Origin: an uncultured Bacilli bacterium
GTDB lineage: Bacteria > Bacillota_I > Bacilli_A > RF39 > UBA660
Assembly (NCBI GenBank): GCA_947627925.1
Contig: CANQXW010000010.1
Location: 1 to 33,351, forward strand
Length of the DNA stretch: 33,351 bases
Direction: 5' to 3'
Below the pieces are notes generated by a model. The model had not been told where the DNA came from and did not search any database. It saw nothing but the letters and a program-made list of their open reading frames with translations. The translations under genes and the position numbers were made by a program. Below, in pieces: positions 16,974 through 28,245 of the stretch. Position 1 is the stretch's first letter. Each line of letters begins with the position of its first letter.

Positions 16974-19900
16974 ATGTTAAAGAAAATTTCTAAATATATA
17001 ATAATTTCATTTTTACTATTCTTAATACCATTATTGGTTTTTGCCGAAAATGGTCTTATTTTAAGTGTGAGTGATGATGACTTAGAAGTAGGAGAAGAAG
17101 TAGAAGTAACAGCCATTTTACCTGATGATTTAAAGTTATATGCTTTTATTGCTTCATTAAAATATGATGAAAATGTTTTTGAACGCCTTAATAGTGAAGA
17201 CTTTGCTAGTGATTCTTCTACTTATATGAGTTTTAATGAAAACACTAATAAATTTGGCCTTATTAATAAAAAAGGAAAAGTTAATGGGAATCTATTTACA
17301 ATAACTTTAAAAGTTAAAGATGATGCTAAAGCCGGTAATACTAATATTGCTTTAACCAATATTTCAGCCAGTGATGGTAAAAATACCATTCCTTATGATA
17401 GTGTTACAACTTCTCTAACAATTACTAGAGATGCTTTACATGATGAAGTTATTACGAATAATGAAGAAAATACAATTACGGAAAATAAAGAAGAGGTTAT
17501 TAAAGTTTTTAGTAATAGACCAATAATTTATACTTTAAGCCTTTTATTGATGGCCTTTTTAGGAATAATTATTTATCTTTTGATTAAGCACCGTGACAAG
17601 AAATTTATGATTGTTATTCTTGCGATTGGCGAGTTAATCATTCTAGGTATTCTAGGGGTTTTAATTAATTTGAATGTTAGCAAAAAAGATGTTAATAATG
17701 ATGGCATTAAAGATTATAATGATGCGAAAGAAATAATTGATTATCTAATCAGTATTGAAAGTGAAGAAGAAGATAATAAAACTAATAGTAAGAATTCAAA
17801 ACCGAGAAAACAAGAAAATAATTCCGAAAATGTTTTAGAAGAAGAAAATAATAATAATGATATTGATAATAATGATGATGATAATAATAGCAATTCTAAC
17901 GAAGAACCTAATCTTCCTGATTTAGATACAAATAATGATGGTAAGGTGGATGTTAATGATGCCGGTCATGTAGCTGAAGAAGTTAAAACGACTGTTAAAG
18001 TAACCGATGCTACTAAGGAAGAAGATTATTATATTCATAAAGGTGATGTTGTTCTTAGCTTTAAAGCGGATATTACGCCTTCTGATGTTAAACTTTACAA
18101 AGTGATGATTGATGGCGAATATTATGATGTGACTTTTGATGGTGATGTTTATTCTGCCACAATTGTATCACCAACGGAACCAGGTGTTCATAAATTTAAA
18201 ATGACTAAAGTATTTACGGATAATGATAAAGAAATTGGAGTCGATTTAACTTTTGAAAGAGAAGTTTTAAAAGACGTTCCTACGGTTTCTAATTTTAGTT
18301 ATGATAGTGAATCTAAAAGTTTAAAATTTGAGCTATTAGATGAAGATAAAGTTTTTGAAGAAGGCTATGCTCTTATCTATAATAATAAAGATGAGGAAAT
18401 AAAAAAAGTAAATGTTTTAGTGGGCCAAAATGAAATCAAAGATTTAGAATTAGAAGAAAAGAAAGAATATAGCATTGTCGTTAAAGCTACTTATGACTTA
18501 GATAGTGATAAAGAAAATGAAAAAAATAATTATACGGAAGAGATTATTTTCGATCATGGTTTTATGTTACTTCATGATTATAACTTTACTTTAACTAATG
18601 CTTCTATTACAGATTTACTAACACCAGGAGAATACCCAATAGTGTCTTTTACAAGCAACAATAGAGTTAAGGCTAATGTCGAAACAGCTATGATTAAAGT
18701 TAATGACAAAGATGCTCATGAATATGTAATTACTAAAAAAGATGGTGATAATTATGAGATTGAACTTACTAATGCCGATATTTCTTTTGGTAAACATACA
18801 GTATCTTTAGAAAGTGTAGAATTAAGCACTTTAAAATCTTTTAAAAATACGGAAGATTATCAAGTTAATACCTTAATTTACAATGTTTTAAAAAGAGCGC
18901 CCAAAGCAGAAAATATTAAAATAACTAATGATAGTGGAAATAAAAAAGTTAATGTTTCTTTTAAATTAACTGATGAAGATGAAACTTTTAATGGTCTAAC
19001 CATTGTTTTAGTTGATTCTACAGGAAAAATAATTGATCAAAGAAAACTAACTGATGAAGAAATAAAGGATCATGAAAGTCATAATAGTGGGTTAGAACTT
19101 TCTTATAAAAATGGTACTGATGGTTATTACAAAGTACGTTTCCTTGCTGATTATACTTTAGGAGATAAGTATAAATATACTAATCATAATATTGGCGAAG
19201 AAGTCATAACTACTAATAGTCCAGAAGATTTATATGTTCAAAGTTTTGAACTTCCTAAAAATATTTATCTTTCTAAAGGTCAAAAAGGATATCAAATAGT
19301 TTTAAATGTTTTTGTTGGCAAAAATATTAAACAATATAATATTGATAAATATGGTACAGGTAATACTTACCAAGAAATTTCTTCAGTTACTATTAATAAT
19401 GTCAATTACATTACTAATAGTTCTGGTGGGGCTTCTAATAATGAACCAGAAGATGGCGTTTTCAAAACTTATGTCACTATTGCTGCTCCCCAAGAATCAG
19501 GAGTAGTAGATTTAAATATTAGTCGGGTGCAATTTAGAAAGTCTAGTTACTATGTTAAAATTAATGATTTCTTTACTTTACCAGAACCAAAGACTATTCA
19601 AGTTGAAGTTTTAAAAGATACTCCTCATATTGAAAATTTAAAAGTAGCGGAAGAAGATTATGAAAATGGTAAAGTAACTTTTGAATTTGATGTCGTTTTA
19701 GATCCAAAGGCTACTTTAAATGATGAAAGTTTTATTGAAGGAACTGTTTCTTTAGATGGCGAAGAGCAAAAAATAAAAAGAGGCCATAACAAAATAACTT
19801 TTGCAGGTGTTACGGAAGAAAAAGATTTAGATTTAGTCTTTAAAGCTAGTTATGACTTAGATACTGATAGTAAAATATCTTCTTTAGAAGAAGACGTTGA

Positions 19901-22900
19901 TTTAAATGAATATAAAAATGTGGAAATTCATAAAGTAACCTATGGCTTATATAAAGAAAATAAATATGCTGATGTTAGTATTAAAGCCACTCCTAGTAAA
20001 AAAACTTATGAAAAAGAGGAAGTTATTAAAATTTCTTTGGAAACTTTAGGATTGGAAGATACTTTAAGTAATAGAGTTCAAAAAGTCAAAGTTAATAAAG
20101 AAGAATATTCGGTAACTAAAATAGATAATCAATATGTTTTAGCAATTCCTGGTTTTGTCAATGCTGGGCTTAAGTCTTTTATAATAACGGATCTTATTTT
20201 AACTAATGGTAAAACTATTACTTTAAATGAACCAATAAATATTAGTGTTGAAGTTTTAAAAGACGCTGTTAGCATTAGTGATTATCATTATGATTTAACG
20301 GATGATGCCATTAAAGTCTTTATTCATTTAAAAGATAATGATAAATCAGTTATTGATAAACCAATGATTACGATTACTGATGATAAAGGCAATACTTTAT
20401 ATAATAAGGAATATGATAAAGAAAATGAAGAGATAACTATTTCTAAACAAGATGAAGTATTAAGATATTATGTATTTGTTAAAACTGATTATAGAAGAAG
20501 TCAAAATGTGGAAGATTATCATCGTAATTATGAACTTTTAAGTGAAGTAATTTCTTTAGATGAAAATAATATTGATTTAAAAAATATTATGGATGTTCAT
20601 CTATATTACAATACTCTAGAAAATGAAGAAGAAGTAGTTATTAGAAAAGATACTATTGATGTTGAACATTTAAAAGAAAATAAAAAAGATTACTTTATTG
20701 AAGTTAATATGGAAAATATGCCATCAATTAGAGCTAGAGTTAAAGATATTAAAGTAGTTAATAATCATTTATATATTATTCCAGATTCAGAATATTTCCA
20801 AAAAGAAACTGGCGTATTAGAAATTGATTTAGGAGTAGTTGACGATGGCATAGTTATTAATGAAACTGATCCTGAGTTAGCCTTTGCATCTTTAATGACT
20901 AAATTAAGAAATAATGAAAATGTTACTCTTAGTCATGATTATGACTTTAAAAATATTTTAGATGATGGTAATACTTATGTTGATAATTATACTGGCGTTC
21001 TAGATGGTAATGGTCATAAAATAAAGAATTTAAATAAACCATTATTTAATACAATCAATAATGGAACTGTTCAAAATTTAGTTTTAGAAAATACTATTTT
21101 AGGAAAAGATGATCATGGCTCTTTAGCTAATACGGTAACTTCAGCCACTATTACGAATGTTATGACTTATGGCGTTAGTAAACTTTCGAATTCGGAACAT
21201 CAAAATGGTGGTTTAATCGGAACAGTTCAAAATAAAAGTGTTATTGAAGGATGTAAAGCCGTTAATGTGACGATTAATGTTGGTGATAGACAACAAAATG
21301 GAGCTTTGATTGGAAGGCTAGATAATTCGACAGTTAATAACTCTTATGCTGATGGAACAGTTAATGGTTCTTGGAATTTTAATGCGGTATTCGTTGGCAA
21401 TGCCGTAAGTAATAGTGTTATTACGAATAGTATTGCCGTGGGCTCAGTAAGTGGTGACCATTCTTGTGATTTCGCTTGTACTTATGCCAGTAGTGCTAGT
21501 TATAAAAATAATCTTATTTTAGGTACCGGGGGAACTAAAGATGTCTTTATCGATAATAAAAACAATGAAAATAATTATTATGTAACTGATAAAGAAGTAA
21601 CCCAAACGGGTGTAAATGTTATTACGAAAGAAGATATCAATGATAATTTATTTAAAGAAAAACTCCAATTTGATGGTTCAGTATGGCGAATTAGAAATAC
21701 ATCATATTATAATTTGCCAACTTTACAACTAGAAAAGATAAGTGATTTTGAAGAAAATGAACCAGAAAAAATTACTTTATATAATAATTTAGCCAAACTT
21801 ATGCCTTATTATGATAATAATAAGATAAAGAGTGAAGCTTCTAAAATAGCGGAAGATAGCAATTTATATAAGAAAGAATTAATGCATATTGTTCCCCTTA
21901 CCGATAATGGTTCTTTAGTTACCTATTTAACCAAAGATAATTTTAAAAAGATAAGTAAATTAAAATTAGTTTATAAAGATGGAACTAAAGAAGAGTATAA
22001 AGTAGTTTTTGATAAAACTTACGAGATGGTAGCAAGTTACCGAATTAAAGGTTTAGATATCGATTATAATTATAAAAATTATCTTATTGATACCAATAGT
22101 CAATTAGTTATTAATTTAACAAATTATTTAAATAGTTTAGATTATACGAATAATTTAGATATTTTAACTAGTACTGATGATAGTAGGATTTATCGAGATT
22201 TCTATAATGAGGTTACGAAATATGAATTAAAAGAATTTGTTTTAAAATATTTAGCTAATAGTAATTATACAAATACTTTAAATGATGAAGGGATTAATAA
22301 CTTTATTGAAAAAGAAATTAAGAAAGATCAAAAATTAGAAAAAGTATTATATATGTATAATTATTTAAGAAGATTCTATGATGTGTCTATTGATGGCATG
22401 AAATTATATGATTTTGTCTTATTCAATATGGAAGGTTTTGATAAAATATTAACACCTTTAGAAATTTCTGAATTATACCTATCCAATAGTGGTAATTTTA
22501 ATACCGCTGATACTAATGGTTCTTATATTAGAATATTTAAAAGCTATACAAAATTAAATAATATGGCTAAATTCTTAGAATATATGGTAACGGAATTTGG
22601 CGATGGCGATTTAAATAAATGGGTTAATGATGAATTTAATAATATTTTATTCGAAATACCTATTAAAGGTCATGAAACTGATATTCAATATACTTTATGG
22701 GATCACTTTAGTAATCCGGATAAAGGTAAAAATGATACTAGTTATACTGTATATAATTATATTTTACCTATCTTAACTTTACCGGAAAATTCCACTTATA
22801 TTATTTCCAGTCCTGTTCAATTTGTTATTGGCTCCATTAGAGGTTATATTGAAGATCCAACTAATCCTAGTGATATGGCTTTCTTTGACCGAAAGATAAA

Positions 22901-24356
22901 TAGTTATGCCGAAAGAATTAAAACTTATTTTGCCACTGCATATGGTATTTTGGAAGATGAAACTTTATTTAATAATATTCATACTTATCATCTTGATAAG
23001 CGATATACCAAAAATGAATATGGAGTAACGGTTTATAATCAACCTTATGTAACGGAAGAACCATTCCATAAGAACTTTAATGAAGTAGTAGGTAGGTGGG
23101 CTCATAGTGATGGTAATGCCGCGGTGGCTTATGGAGATAGAATTGAATGGTCTGCTGAAGGATTTATGGATGGTAACTTAATTCCGGAAGATGGCGAATT
23201 ATATGAATATACTTTCCATACCTTCACCCATGAAACAGCTCATAATATCGATGCGAGATTATTCTTAAAGGATAATGGAAGGCGATTTGATGCTGGTGGT
23301 GAAGATTATGCCGATAGTAATCTAATGCAATCCTTTGGCGTTGGCGATTTTGTTATGAACCTTTCAAGACATTTTGAGCCTGGTACTAAAATTGGTTCAA
23401 ACTTAGATCCATCCAGAATTGATACCCCAGCCGAAATTCAAGATTATTATGAAAAGCTATTTAACGTTATTTATATAATGGATTATTTAGAAGGTAAAGC
23501 TTTCTTACAATTAGATTCTACTCATAAATCTTATGTCGGTATGAAAGTATCTTATCCAAATGAAGATAATCCCGAAAACGTTGGGGAAAAAGAATACTTA
23601 CAAAGACAATGGATTAGATATTCTGAATTAAAACCAGAAGATTATGAAGAAATGACTCTTAATGATATTGCCGATTTATATGATAATCATTTAACAATTT
23701 ATCCCGGTATTTATCAATTATCCTCAAGAGGAACCAATTCTTATGGTGGTCAAAATATCTTTAATGTTCACTGGTATCAACCCCATAATGATAAGGGTAG
23801 GCCAGACTCTTATAGTATTAAATGGTTTGCTTATGAAATGCTTGGTTATGCCGGCTATGACGGCGGTTATATCAAGTACTATAGTAATATTGATAGTATT
23901 AATACCGATTATCATAAAAACTATAAAACGGATTTAATGGCTCTCCAAGCTATAACTGGTAAAGAGTCATTTAGAGATTATAAATTAGATAGATTTGCAG
24001 AAATAGAAAAGAAATTACCATATTTAGTTAATGAAATTGATGTTCAAAAATATGTCCAAAAATTATATGAATCATTATATATGGACGGAGAACAAGCTGA
24101 TGCTAATATGAAAGAAAAACTAAGAAAAAGTCCAGGATGCTTTAGTGATTATTGGTGTACAAGAAGAGCATCTGAATTAAGAAGTTTCCCATATACCCAA
24201 AAAGTAAGAGAAGAAATATTCTATACCTTAAAAGATTTAACTAATGACTTTACAACTAATTTCTTTGAAACATCTATTGTTCAAAATATTGGTGATTTAA
24301 CTGTTAATAAAGATTTTGATCAAAATAATTATCCTAATTTTTATCCAGTTCCATAA
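16974..24356 (+). CDS. Giant surface protein: cohesin-like domain, two TM helices, dockerin-like repeats, Ig-like repeats, GLUG-like region, M26-like zinc metalloprotease
   Basis: Signal peptide; cohesin-like strand pattern; TM pair; DVNNDGIKDYNDAKEIIDYLIS and DTNNDGKVDVNDAGHVAEEV; repeated (E)VLKD/R segments; GGLIGTVQNKS...GALIGRLDNS; HETAHN (HExxH at 23229-23243) in an IgA1-protease/Zmp-like context. Confidence 0.8.
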   Translation: MLKKISKYIIISFLLFLIPLLVFAENGLILSVSDDDLEVGEEVEVTAILPDDLKLYAFIASLKYDENVFERLNSEDFASDSSTYMSFNENTNKFGLINKKGKVNGNLFTITLKVKDDAKAGNTNIALTNISASDGKNTIPYDSVTTSLTITRDALHDEVITNNEENTITENKEEVIKVFSNRPIIYTLSLLLMAFLGIIIYLLIKHRDKKFMIVILAIGELIILGILGVLINLNVSKKDVNNDGIKDYNDAKEIIDYLISIESEEEDNKTNSKNSKPRKQENNSENVLEEENNNNDIDNNDDDNNSNSNEEPNLPDLDTNNDGKVDVNDAGHVAEEVKTTVKVTDATKEEDYYIHKGDVVLSFKADITPSDVKLYKVMIDGEYYDVTFDGDVYSATIVSPTEPGVHKFKMTKVFTDNDKEIGVDLTFEREVLKDVPTVSNFSYDSESKSLKFELLDEDKVFEEGYALIYNNKDEEIKKVNVLVGQNEIKDLELEEKKEYSIVVKATYDLDSDKENEKNNYTEEIIFDHGFMLLHDYNFTLTNASITDLLTPGEYPIVSFTSNNRVKANVETAMIKVNDKDAHEYVITKKDGDNYEIELTNADISFGKHTVSLESVELSTLKSFKNTEDYQVNTLIYNVLKRAPKAENIKITNDSGNKKVNVSFKLTDEDETFNGLTIVLVDSTGKIIDQRKLTDEEIKDHESHNSGLELSYKNGTDGYYKVRFLADYTLGDKYKYTNHNIGEEVITTNSPEDLYVQSFELPKNIYLSKGQKGYQIVLNVFVGKNIKQYNIDKYGTGNTYQEISSVTINNVNYITNSSGGASNNEPEDGVFKTYVTIAAPQESGVVDLNISRVQFRKSSYYVKINDFFTLPEPKTIQVEVLKDTPHIENLKVAEEDYENGKVTFEFDVVLDPKATLNDESFIEGTVSLDGEEQKIKRGHNKITFAGVTEEKDLDLVFKASYDLDTDSKISSLEEDVDLNEYKNVEIHKVTYGLYKENKYADVSIKATPSKKTYEKEEVIKISLETLGLEDTLSNRVQKVKVNKEEYSVTKIDNQYVLAIPGFVNAGLKSFIITDLILTNGKTITLNEPINISVEVLKDAVSISDYHYDLTDDAIKVFIHLKDNDKSVIDKPMITITDDKGNTLYNKEYDKENEEITISKQDEVLRYYVFVKTDYRRSQNVEDYHRNYELLSEVISLDENNIDLKNIMDVHLYYNTLENEEEVVIRKDTIDVEHLKENKKDYFIEVNMENMPSIRARVKDIKVVNNHLYIIPDSEYFQKETGVLEIDLGVVDDGIVINETDPELAFASLMTKLRNNENVTLSHDYDFKNILDDGNTYVDNYTGVLDGNGHKIKNLNKPLFNTINNGTVQNLVLENTILGKDDHGSLANTVTSATITNVMTYGVSKLSNSEHQNGGLIGTVQNKSVIEGCKAVNVTINVGDRQQNGALIGRLDNSTVNNSYADGTVNGSWNFNAVFVGNAVSNSVITNSIAVGSVSGDHSCDFACTYASSASYKNNLILGTGGTKDVFIDNKNNENNYYVTDKEVTQTGVNVITKEDINDNLFKEKLQFDGSVWRIRNTSYYNLPTLQLEKISDFEENEPEKITLYNNLAKLMPYYDNNKIKSEASKIAEDSNLYKKELMHIVPLTDNGSLVTYLTKDNFKKISKLKLVYKDGTKEEYKVVFDKTYEMVASYRIKGLDIDYNYKNYLIDTNSQLVINLTNYLNSLDYTNNLDILTSTDDSRIYRDFYNEVTKYELKEFVLKYLANSNYTNTLNDEGINNFIEKEIKKDQKLEKVLYMYNYLRRFYDVSIDGMKLYDFVLFNMEGFDKILTPLEISELYLSNSGNFNTADTNGSYIRIFKSYTKLNNMAKFLEYMVTEFGDGDLNKWVNDEFNNILFEIPIKGHETDIQYTLWDHFSNPDKGKNDTSYTVYNYILPILTLPENSTYIISSPVQFVIGSIRGYIEDPTNPSDMAFFDRKINSYAERIKTYFATAYGILEDETLFNNIHTYHLDKRYTKNEYGVTVYNQPYVTEEPFHKNFNEVVGRWAHSDGNAAVAYGDRIEWSAEGFMDGNLIPEDGELYEYTFHTFTHETAHNIDARLFLKDNGRRFDAGGEDYADSNLMQSFGVGDFVMNLSRHFEPGTKIGSNLDPSRIDTPAEIQDYYEKLFNVIYIMDYLEGKAFLQLDSTHKSYVGMKVSYPNEDNPENVGEKEYLQRQWIRYSELKPEDYEEMTLNDIADLYDNHLTIYPGIYQLSSRGTNSYGGQNIFNVHWYQPHNDKGRPDSYSIKWFAYEMLGYAGYDGGYIKYYSNIDSINTDYHKNYKTDLMALQAITGKESFRDYKLDRFAEIEKKLPYLVNEIDVQKYVQKLYESLYMDGEQADANMKEKLRKSPGCFSDYWCTRRASELRSFPYTQKVREEIFYTLKDLTNDFTTNFFETSIVQNIGDLTVNKDFDQNNYPNFYPVP

Positions 24357-24358
24357 CA

Positions 24359-24386
24359 AAAGTCCTAGATTTTCTAGGGCTTTTAA
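24359..24386 (+). terminator. Rho-independent terminator
   Basis: aaaagtcctagattttctagggctttt. Confidence 0.75.
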
Positions 24387-24569
24387 AATTAAAAAATTTT
24401 TGATTAAAAAGAGTTTACAATTTCAGAGAAGCATTTTACACATAAATTTACACATTTATTTACTATTTTAGTTTGATTTATTTATGACTAGAAGGACTAA
24501 AAAAACCAATTATTTAAAATATAAAAAGCATTTAATTGCTTTTTTTTCATAATTAAGTATATAATTAAC

Positions 24570-25910
24570 TTGAAGGAAGGTTTTTTTATGATTGAAAATA
24601 AAAAAATATTAGTTTTAGGATTGTCTAAAAGTGGTTTGGCGGTTTCCAAATTATTGGCCGCTAAAAATGAAGTAATTGCCACTGATCAAAAAGAACAATC
24701 TTTAGATACTTTAAAAGAATTAGAAAAATTAAATGTTAAATTTAGACAAAGTGCTACAGGAGAAGAAATATTAGATGATAGTTTCGCTGTTTTAGTTAAA
24801 AATCCCGGTATTGAACCTCATCATCCTTGTGTTCAAAAAGCCCTTAGTTTAAATATTCCGATCGTAAATGAAATGGAAGTAGCTTATCATTATCTTCCTA
24901 AAAGTGTCAAAATAATTGGCATTACGGGTTCCAATGGGAAAACAACAACTACCACAATGCTATATGATTTACTAACCCTCCATCATGTTCCCGCTATTTT
25001 AGGAGGAAATATTGGTTATCCTTTATGTGACGTTTTAGATCAAGTTAAAGAAAATAGTGTTTTGGTTTTAGAAATATCTGATCATCAATTATATAATTTA
25101 ACAGATTTTAAAACCGATTATAGCGTGTTAACTAACCTTTGTCCAACTCATTTAGATTTTCATGGTAGTTATGAAAACTATATAAATGTTAAAAAGAAAA
25201 TCTTTAATCATCATACTAATAGGGATAAAGCTTATTTAAATAAACAAAATGCTGATAGCCTAAAAATAACTGAAGATATTAAGTCAACTAAGTATTATTT
25301 TAATGATGATAAAAATTATTATAATGATGAGGGTATTTTTATTGAAGGCGGGTTAGTTATTAAATTAGATGATATTAAGATTAAAGGTAGTCATAATTAT
25401 GAAAATATTTTAGCAGCTCTTTTAGTTTTAAAAGAATTTGCTTGGGATTTAAATATTATTCAAAATTATTTAAAAAGTTTTAATGGAGTAGAACATCGTT
25501 TGGAAGTTGTCGATAGTAAAAGTGGCATTCAGTTTTTTAATGATTCCAAAGCTACTAATCCAACCTCTACTTTAATTGCTCTAAAAACGATGAAAGGCAA
25601 GGTTAATTTAATTTTAGGAGGCAAAGAAAGAAGCCAAGATTTTAATGAACTTAATTCAGAGATTAAAAAAGTGGTAAGAATATATGCCATGGGTGAAGTA
25701 GAAGAAAGAGTAAAGACTTATGCTGAAGAGCAAAATATTCCTTGTAAAGTTTGTGAAACTTTGGAAAAAGCCATGCTAGAAATTCAAAAAGATGCATCTA
25801 AAGGCGAAGTAGTTTTGCTGTCTCCTGCCAGTGCTTCTTGGGATCAATATGATAAATTTGAAACTAGAGGTGAGGAATTTAAAAAATTAGTTGAAAAATT
25901 ATTTAATTAA
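24570..25910 (+). CDS. murD: UDP-N-acetylmuramoylalanine--D-glutamate ligase
   Basis: ITGSNGKTTTTTML P-loop, VKNPGIEP, FNDSKATNPTSTL motifs. Translation may start at the ATG at 24588 (MIENKKILVLGLSKSG). Confidence 0.95.
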   Translation: MKEGFFMIENKKILVLGLSKSGLAVSKLLAAKNEVIATDQKEQSLDTLKELEKLNVKFRQSATGEEILDDSFAVLVKNPGIEPHHPCVQKALSLNIPIVNEMEVAYHYLPKSVKIIGITGSNGKTTTTTMLYDLLTLHHVPAILGGNIGYPLCDVLDQVKENSVLVLEISDHQLYNLTDFKTDYSVLTNLCPTHLDFHGSYENYINVKKKIFNHHTNRDKAYLNKQNADSLKITEDIKSTKYYFNDDKNYYNDEGIFIEGGLVIKLDDIKIKGSHNYENILAALLVLKEFAWDLNIIQNYLKSFNGVEHRLEVVDSKSGIQFFNDSKATNPTSTLIALKTMKGKVNLILGGKERSQDFNELNSEIKKVVRIYAMGEVEERVKTYAEEQNIPCKVCETLEKAMLEIQKDASKGEVVLLSPASASWDQYDKFETRGEEFKKLVEKLFN

Positions 25911-25948
25911 AGCTATAATTGTTATAGTAGTAAAAGGGGTTCGATGAA

Positions 25949-27430
25949 ATGAACGATAATAATAATTTAAATGGAACTGTTTTAGGTAGTGTTGATCCAA
26001 ATGCTACCTCAATGCCTAATCCTCAACCGGCAAATAATTTAAACGACTTAGGACCAGGAGTAGAGACTTTAAATCAACCAGTTACCCCACCAGCACCAAA
26101 TCCAGTGCCTCCGGTAGGTCCCGAAGTGTCTCCGGTACCAATTAATCCGGAACCATTAGAATCACCGGCACCAATGCCAAGTGATCCTGTAGGAGTACCA
26201 AATCCAACTAATGTTCCGCCAGTTGCTCCGGTAATGCCAGAAAGTACGCCTGTTATGGCAGAACCACTTCCCGTAACTCCGGAACCAGCATATACTAATC
26301 CAAGTACGATTGGTAATCCTAGTGGAGCAATGCCCGGATTTGAAAGTTCAAATAATATTGGGACAACGCCGCCAATATCTTTTGAACCAGAAAAGAAACC
26401 AGAAAAGAAAACTAATAAAATAGTGTTTATTATCATAATTTTAGTGGTTTTAGCTGGTGTTGGTTTTGGAACGTTCTATGTTTTAAAATATACAGATTTA
26501 TTGAATAATAAAGTAGCTAAAATATCTATTGTACCTAAAAATTTAGAAATAAATTTAGGCGATACATTATCTCGTAATAATAACGATTATGCTGTTGTTA
26601 CAGGAACGGATATTTCTAGTTGTGGAGTAGACACTAGTAATGTTGATCCTTCTAAAGTTGGCGAGTATACTTATACAATTACTTGTGGAGAAACTCATCG
26701 TCAAGGAACTATAACTGTTGTTGATAATACAGTTTTAGAAGTTGCTTTAAAAACAGTTTATAAAAATTTAAATGAAACTCTTGATCCCAAAGAGTTTGCA
26801 ACAAGCAATGATTCAACACTAACTTATGAATTTGTTGATGAAGATGCTGTTAAAACATTACTAAGTAGTGAACCGGGAACACAAACCGTTAAAATTAGAG
26901 TTACAAACGCAAATGGTAAAAGTGTCGAAGTAGATGGAACTTTAATTATTCTAGAGCATGCTGTAAAGGGATATATAACTTGTAGTTCTAAAGAAGAACA
27001 ATTAACAGATAATAAAGCCACGATGGTAGTAGCAGAAAGATTTGGTATTGCTGATATAACTGGAGCAAATAGTAATGATTTCGCTAATATTATCTATGAA
27101 GAACACATCTTTAAATTTACAGATAATGAAGAATATAATAAATTATTAGAAGATTATCAAGATAATAATTCAATAACAATTAACAATATTACTTCTAATG
27201 ATATTAAATTTGATGATGCTACTCATACAATTACATTTACAGATGCTAAAGATAATGAAGCAGCTGAAACTGAATTTGGTAAAGAAAATATTGCTAAATA
27301 TAGCACTATTAAAAGTTACTTTGAAACATCTATGAATTATACTTGTGCTTATAGAAAAGCAGAAACAACTACAACAAATACTAATACTTCAAGTACTAAT
27401 CAAGATAGTTCAAATAATACTCAAAACTGA
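25949..27430 (+). CDS. Membrane protein: Pro/Asn-rich N-terminal region, one TM helix, extracellular Ig-like region
   Basis: PVTPPAPNPVPPVGPEVSPVP..., TM IVFIIIILVVLAGVGFGTFYVL, Ser/Thr/Asn-rich tail. Confidence 0.65.
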   Translation: MNDNNNLNGTVLGSVDPNATSMPNPQPANNLNDLGPGVETLNQPVTPPAPNPVPPVGPEVSPVPINPEPLESPAPMPSDPVGVPNPTNVPPVAPVMPESTPVMAEPLPVTPEPAYTNPSTIGNPSGAMPGFESSNNIGTTPPISFEPEKKPEKKTNKIVFIIIILVVLAGVGFGTFYVLKYTDLLNNKVAKISIVPKNLEINLGDTLSRNNNDYAVVTGTDISSCGVDTSNVDPSKVGEYTYTITCGETHRQGTITVVDNTVLEVALKTVYKNLNETLDPKEFATSNDSTLTYEFVDEDAVKTLLSSEPGTQTVKIRVTNANGKSVEVDGTLIILEHAVKGYITCSSKEEQLTDNKATMVVAERFGIADITGANSNDFANIIYEEHIFKFTDNEEYNKLLEDYQDNNSITINNITSNDIKFDDATHTITFTDAKDNEAAETEFGKENIAKYSTIKSYFETSMNYTCAYRKAETTTTNTNTSSTNQDSSNNTQN

Positions 27431-27448
27431 TAGCAATATCAGTTTTTT
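27426..27448 (+). terminator. Rho-independent terminator
   Basis: actgatagcaatatcagttttttag. Confidence 0.7.
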
Positions 27449-27465
27449 AGTGGTATAAATTAAAA

Positions 27466-27500
27466 ATAAAAAGAGAAGTTTTGTTGAACTTCTCCTTATA
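27466..27500 (-). terminator. Rho-independent terminator of the collagen-like gene
   Basis: Minus strand aggagaagttcaacaaaacttctcttttta. Confidence 0.7.
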
Positions 27501-27501
27501 T

Positions 27502-28212
<711 letters not shown>

Positions 28213-28245
28213 TTAAAGCCGCCTGTAAAGTGCAAAAACCTATAA

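Noticed and set aside
23724-23937. Small ORFs 23724..23915 (-) and 23743..23937 (+)
   Set aside because: Alternative frames inside the giant protease gene.
26074-26436. 120-aa minus-strand ORF
   Set aside because: Antisense of the proline-rich tract in 25949..27430; Gly/Thr-rich shadow ORF.
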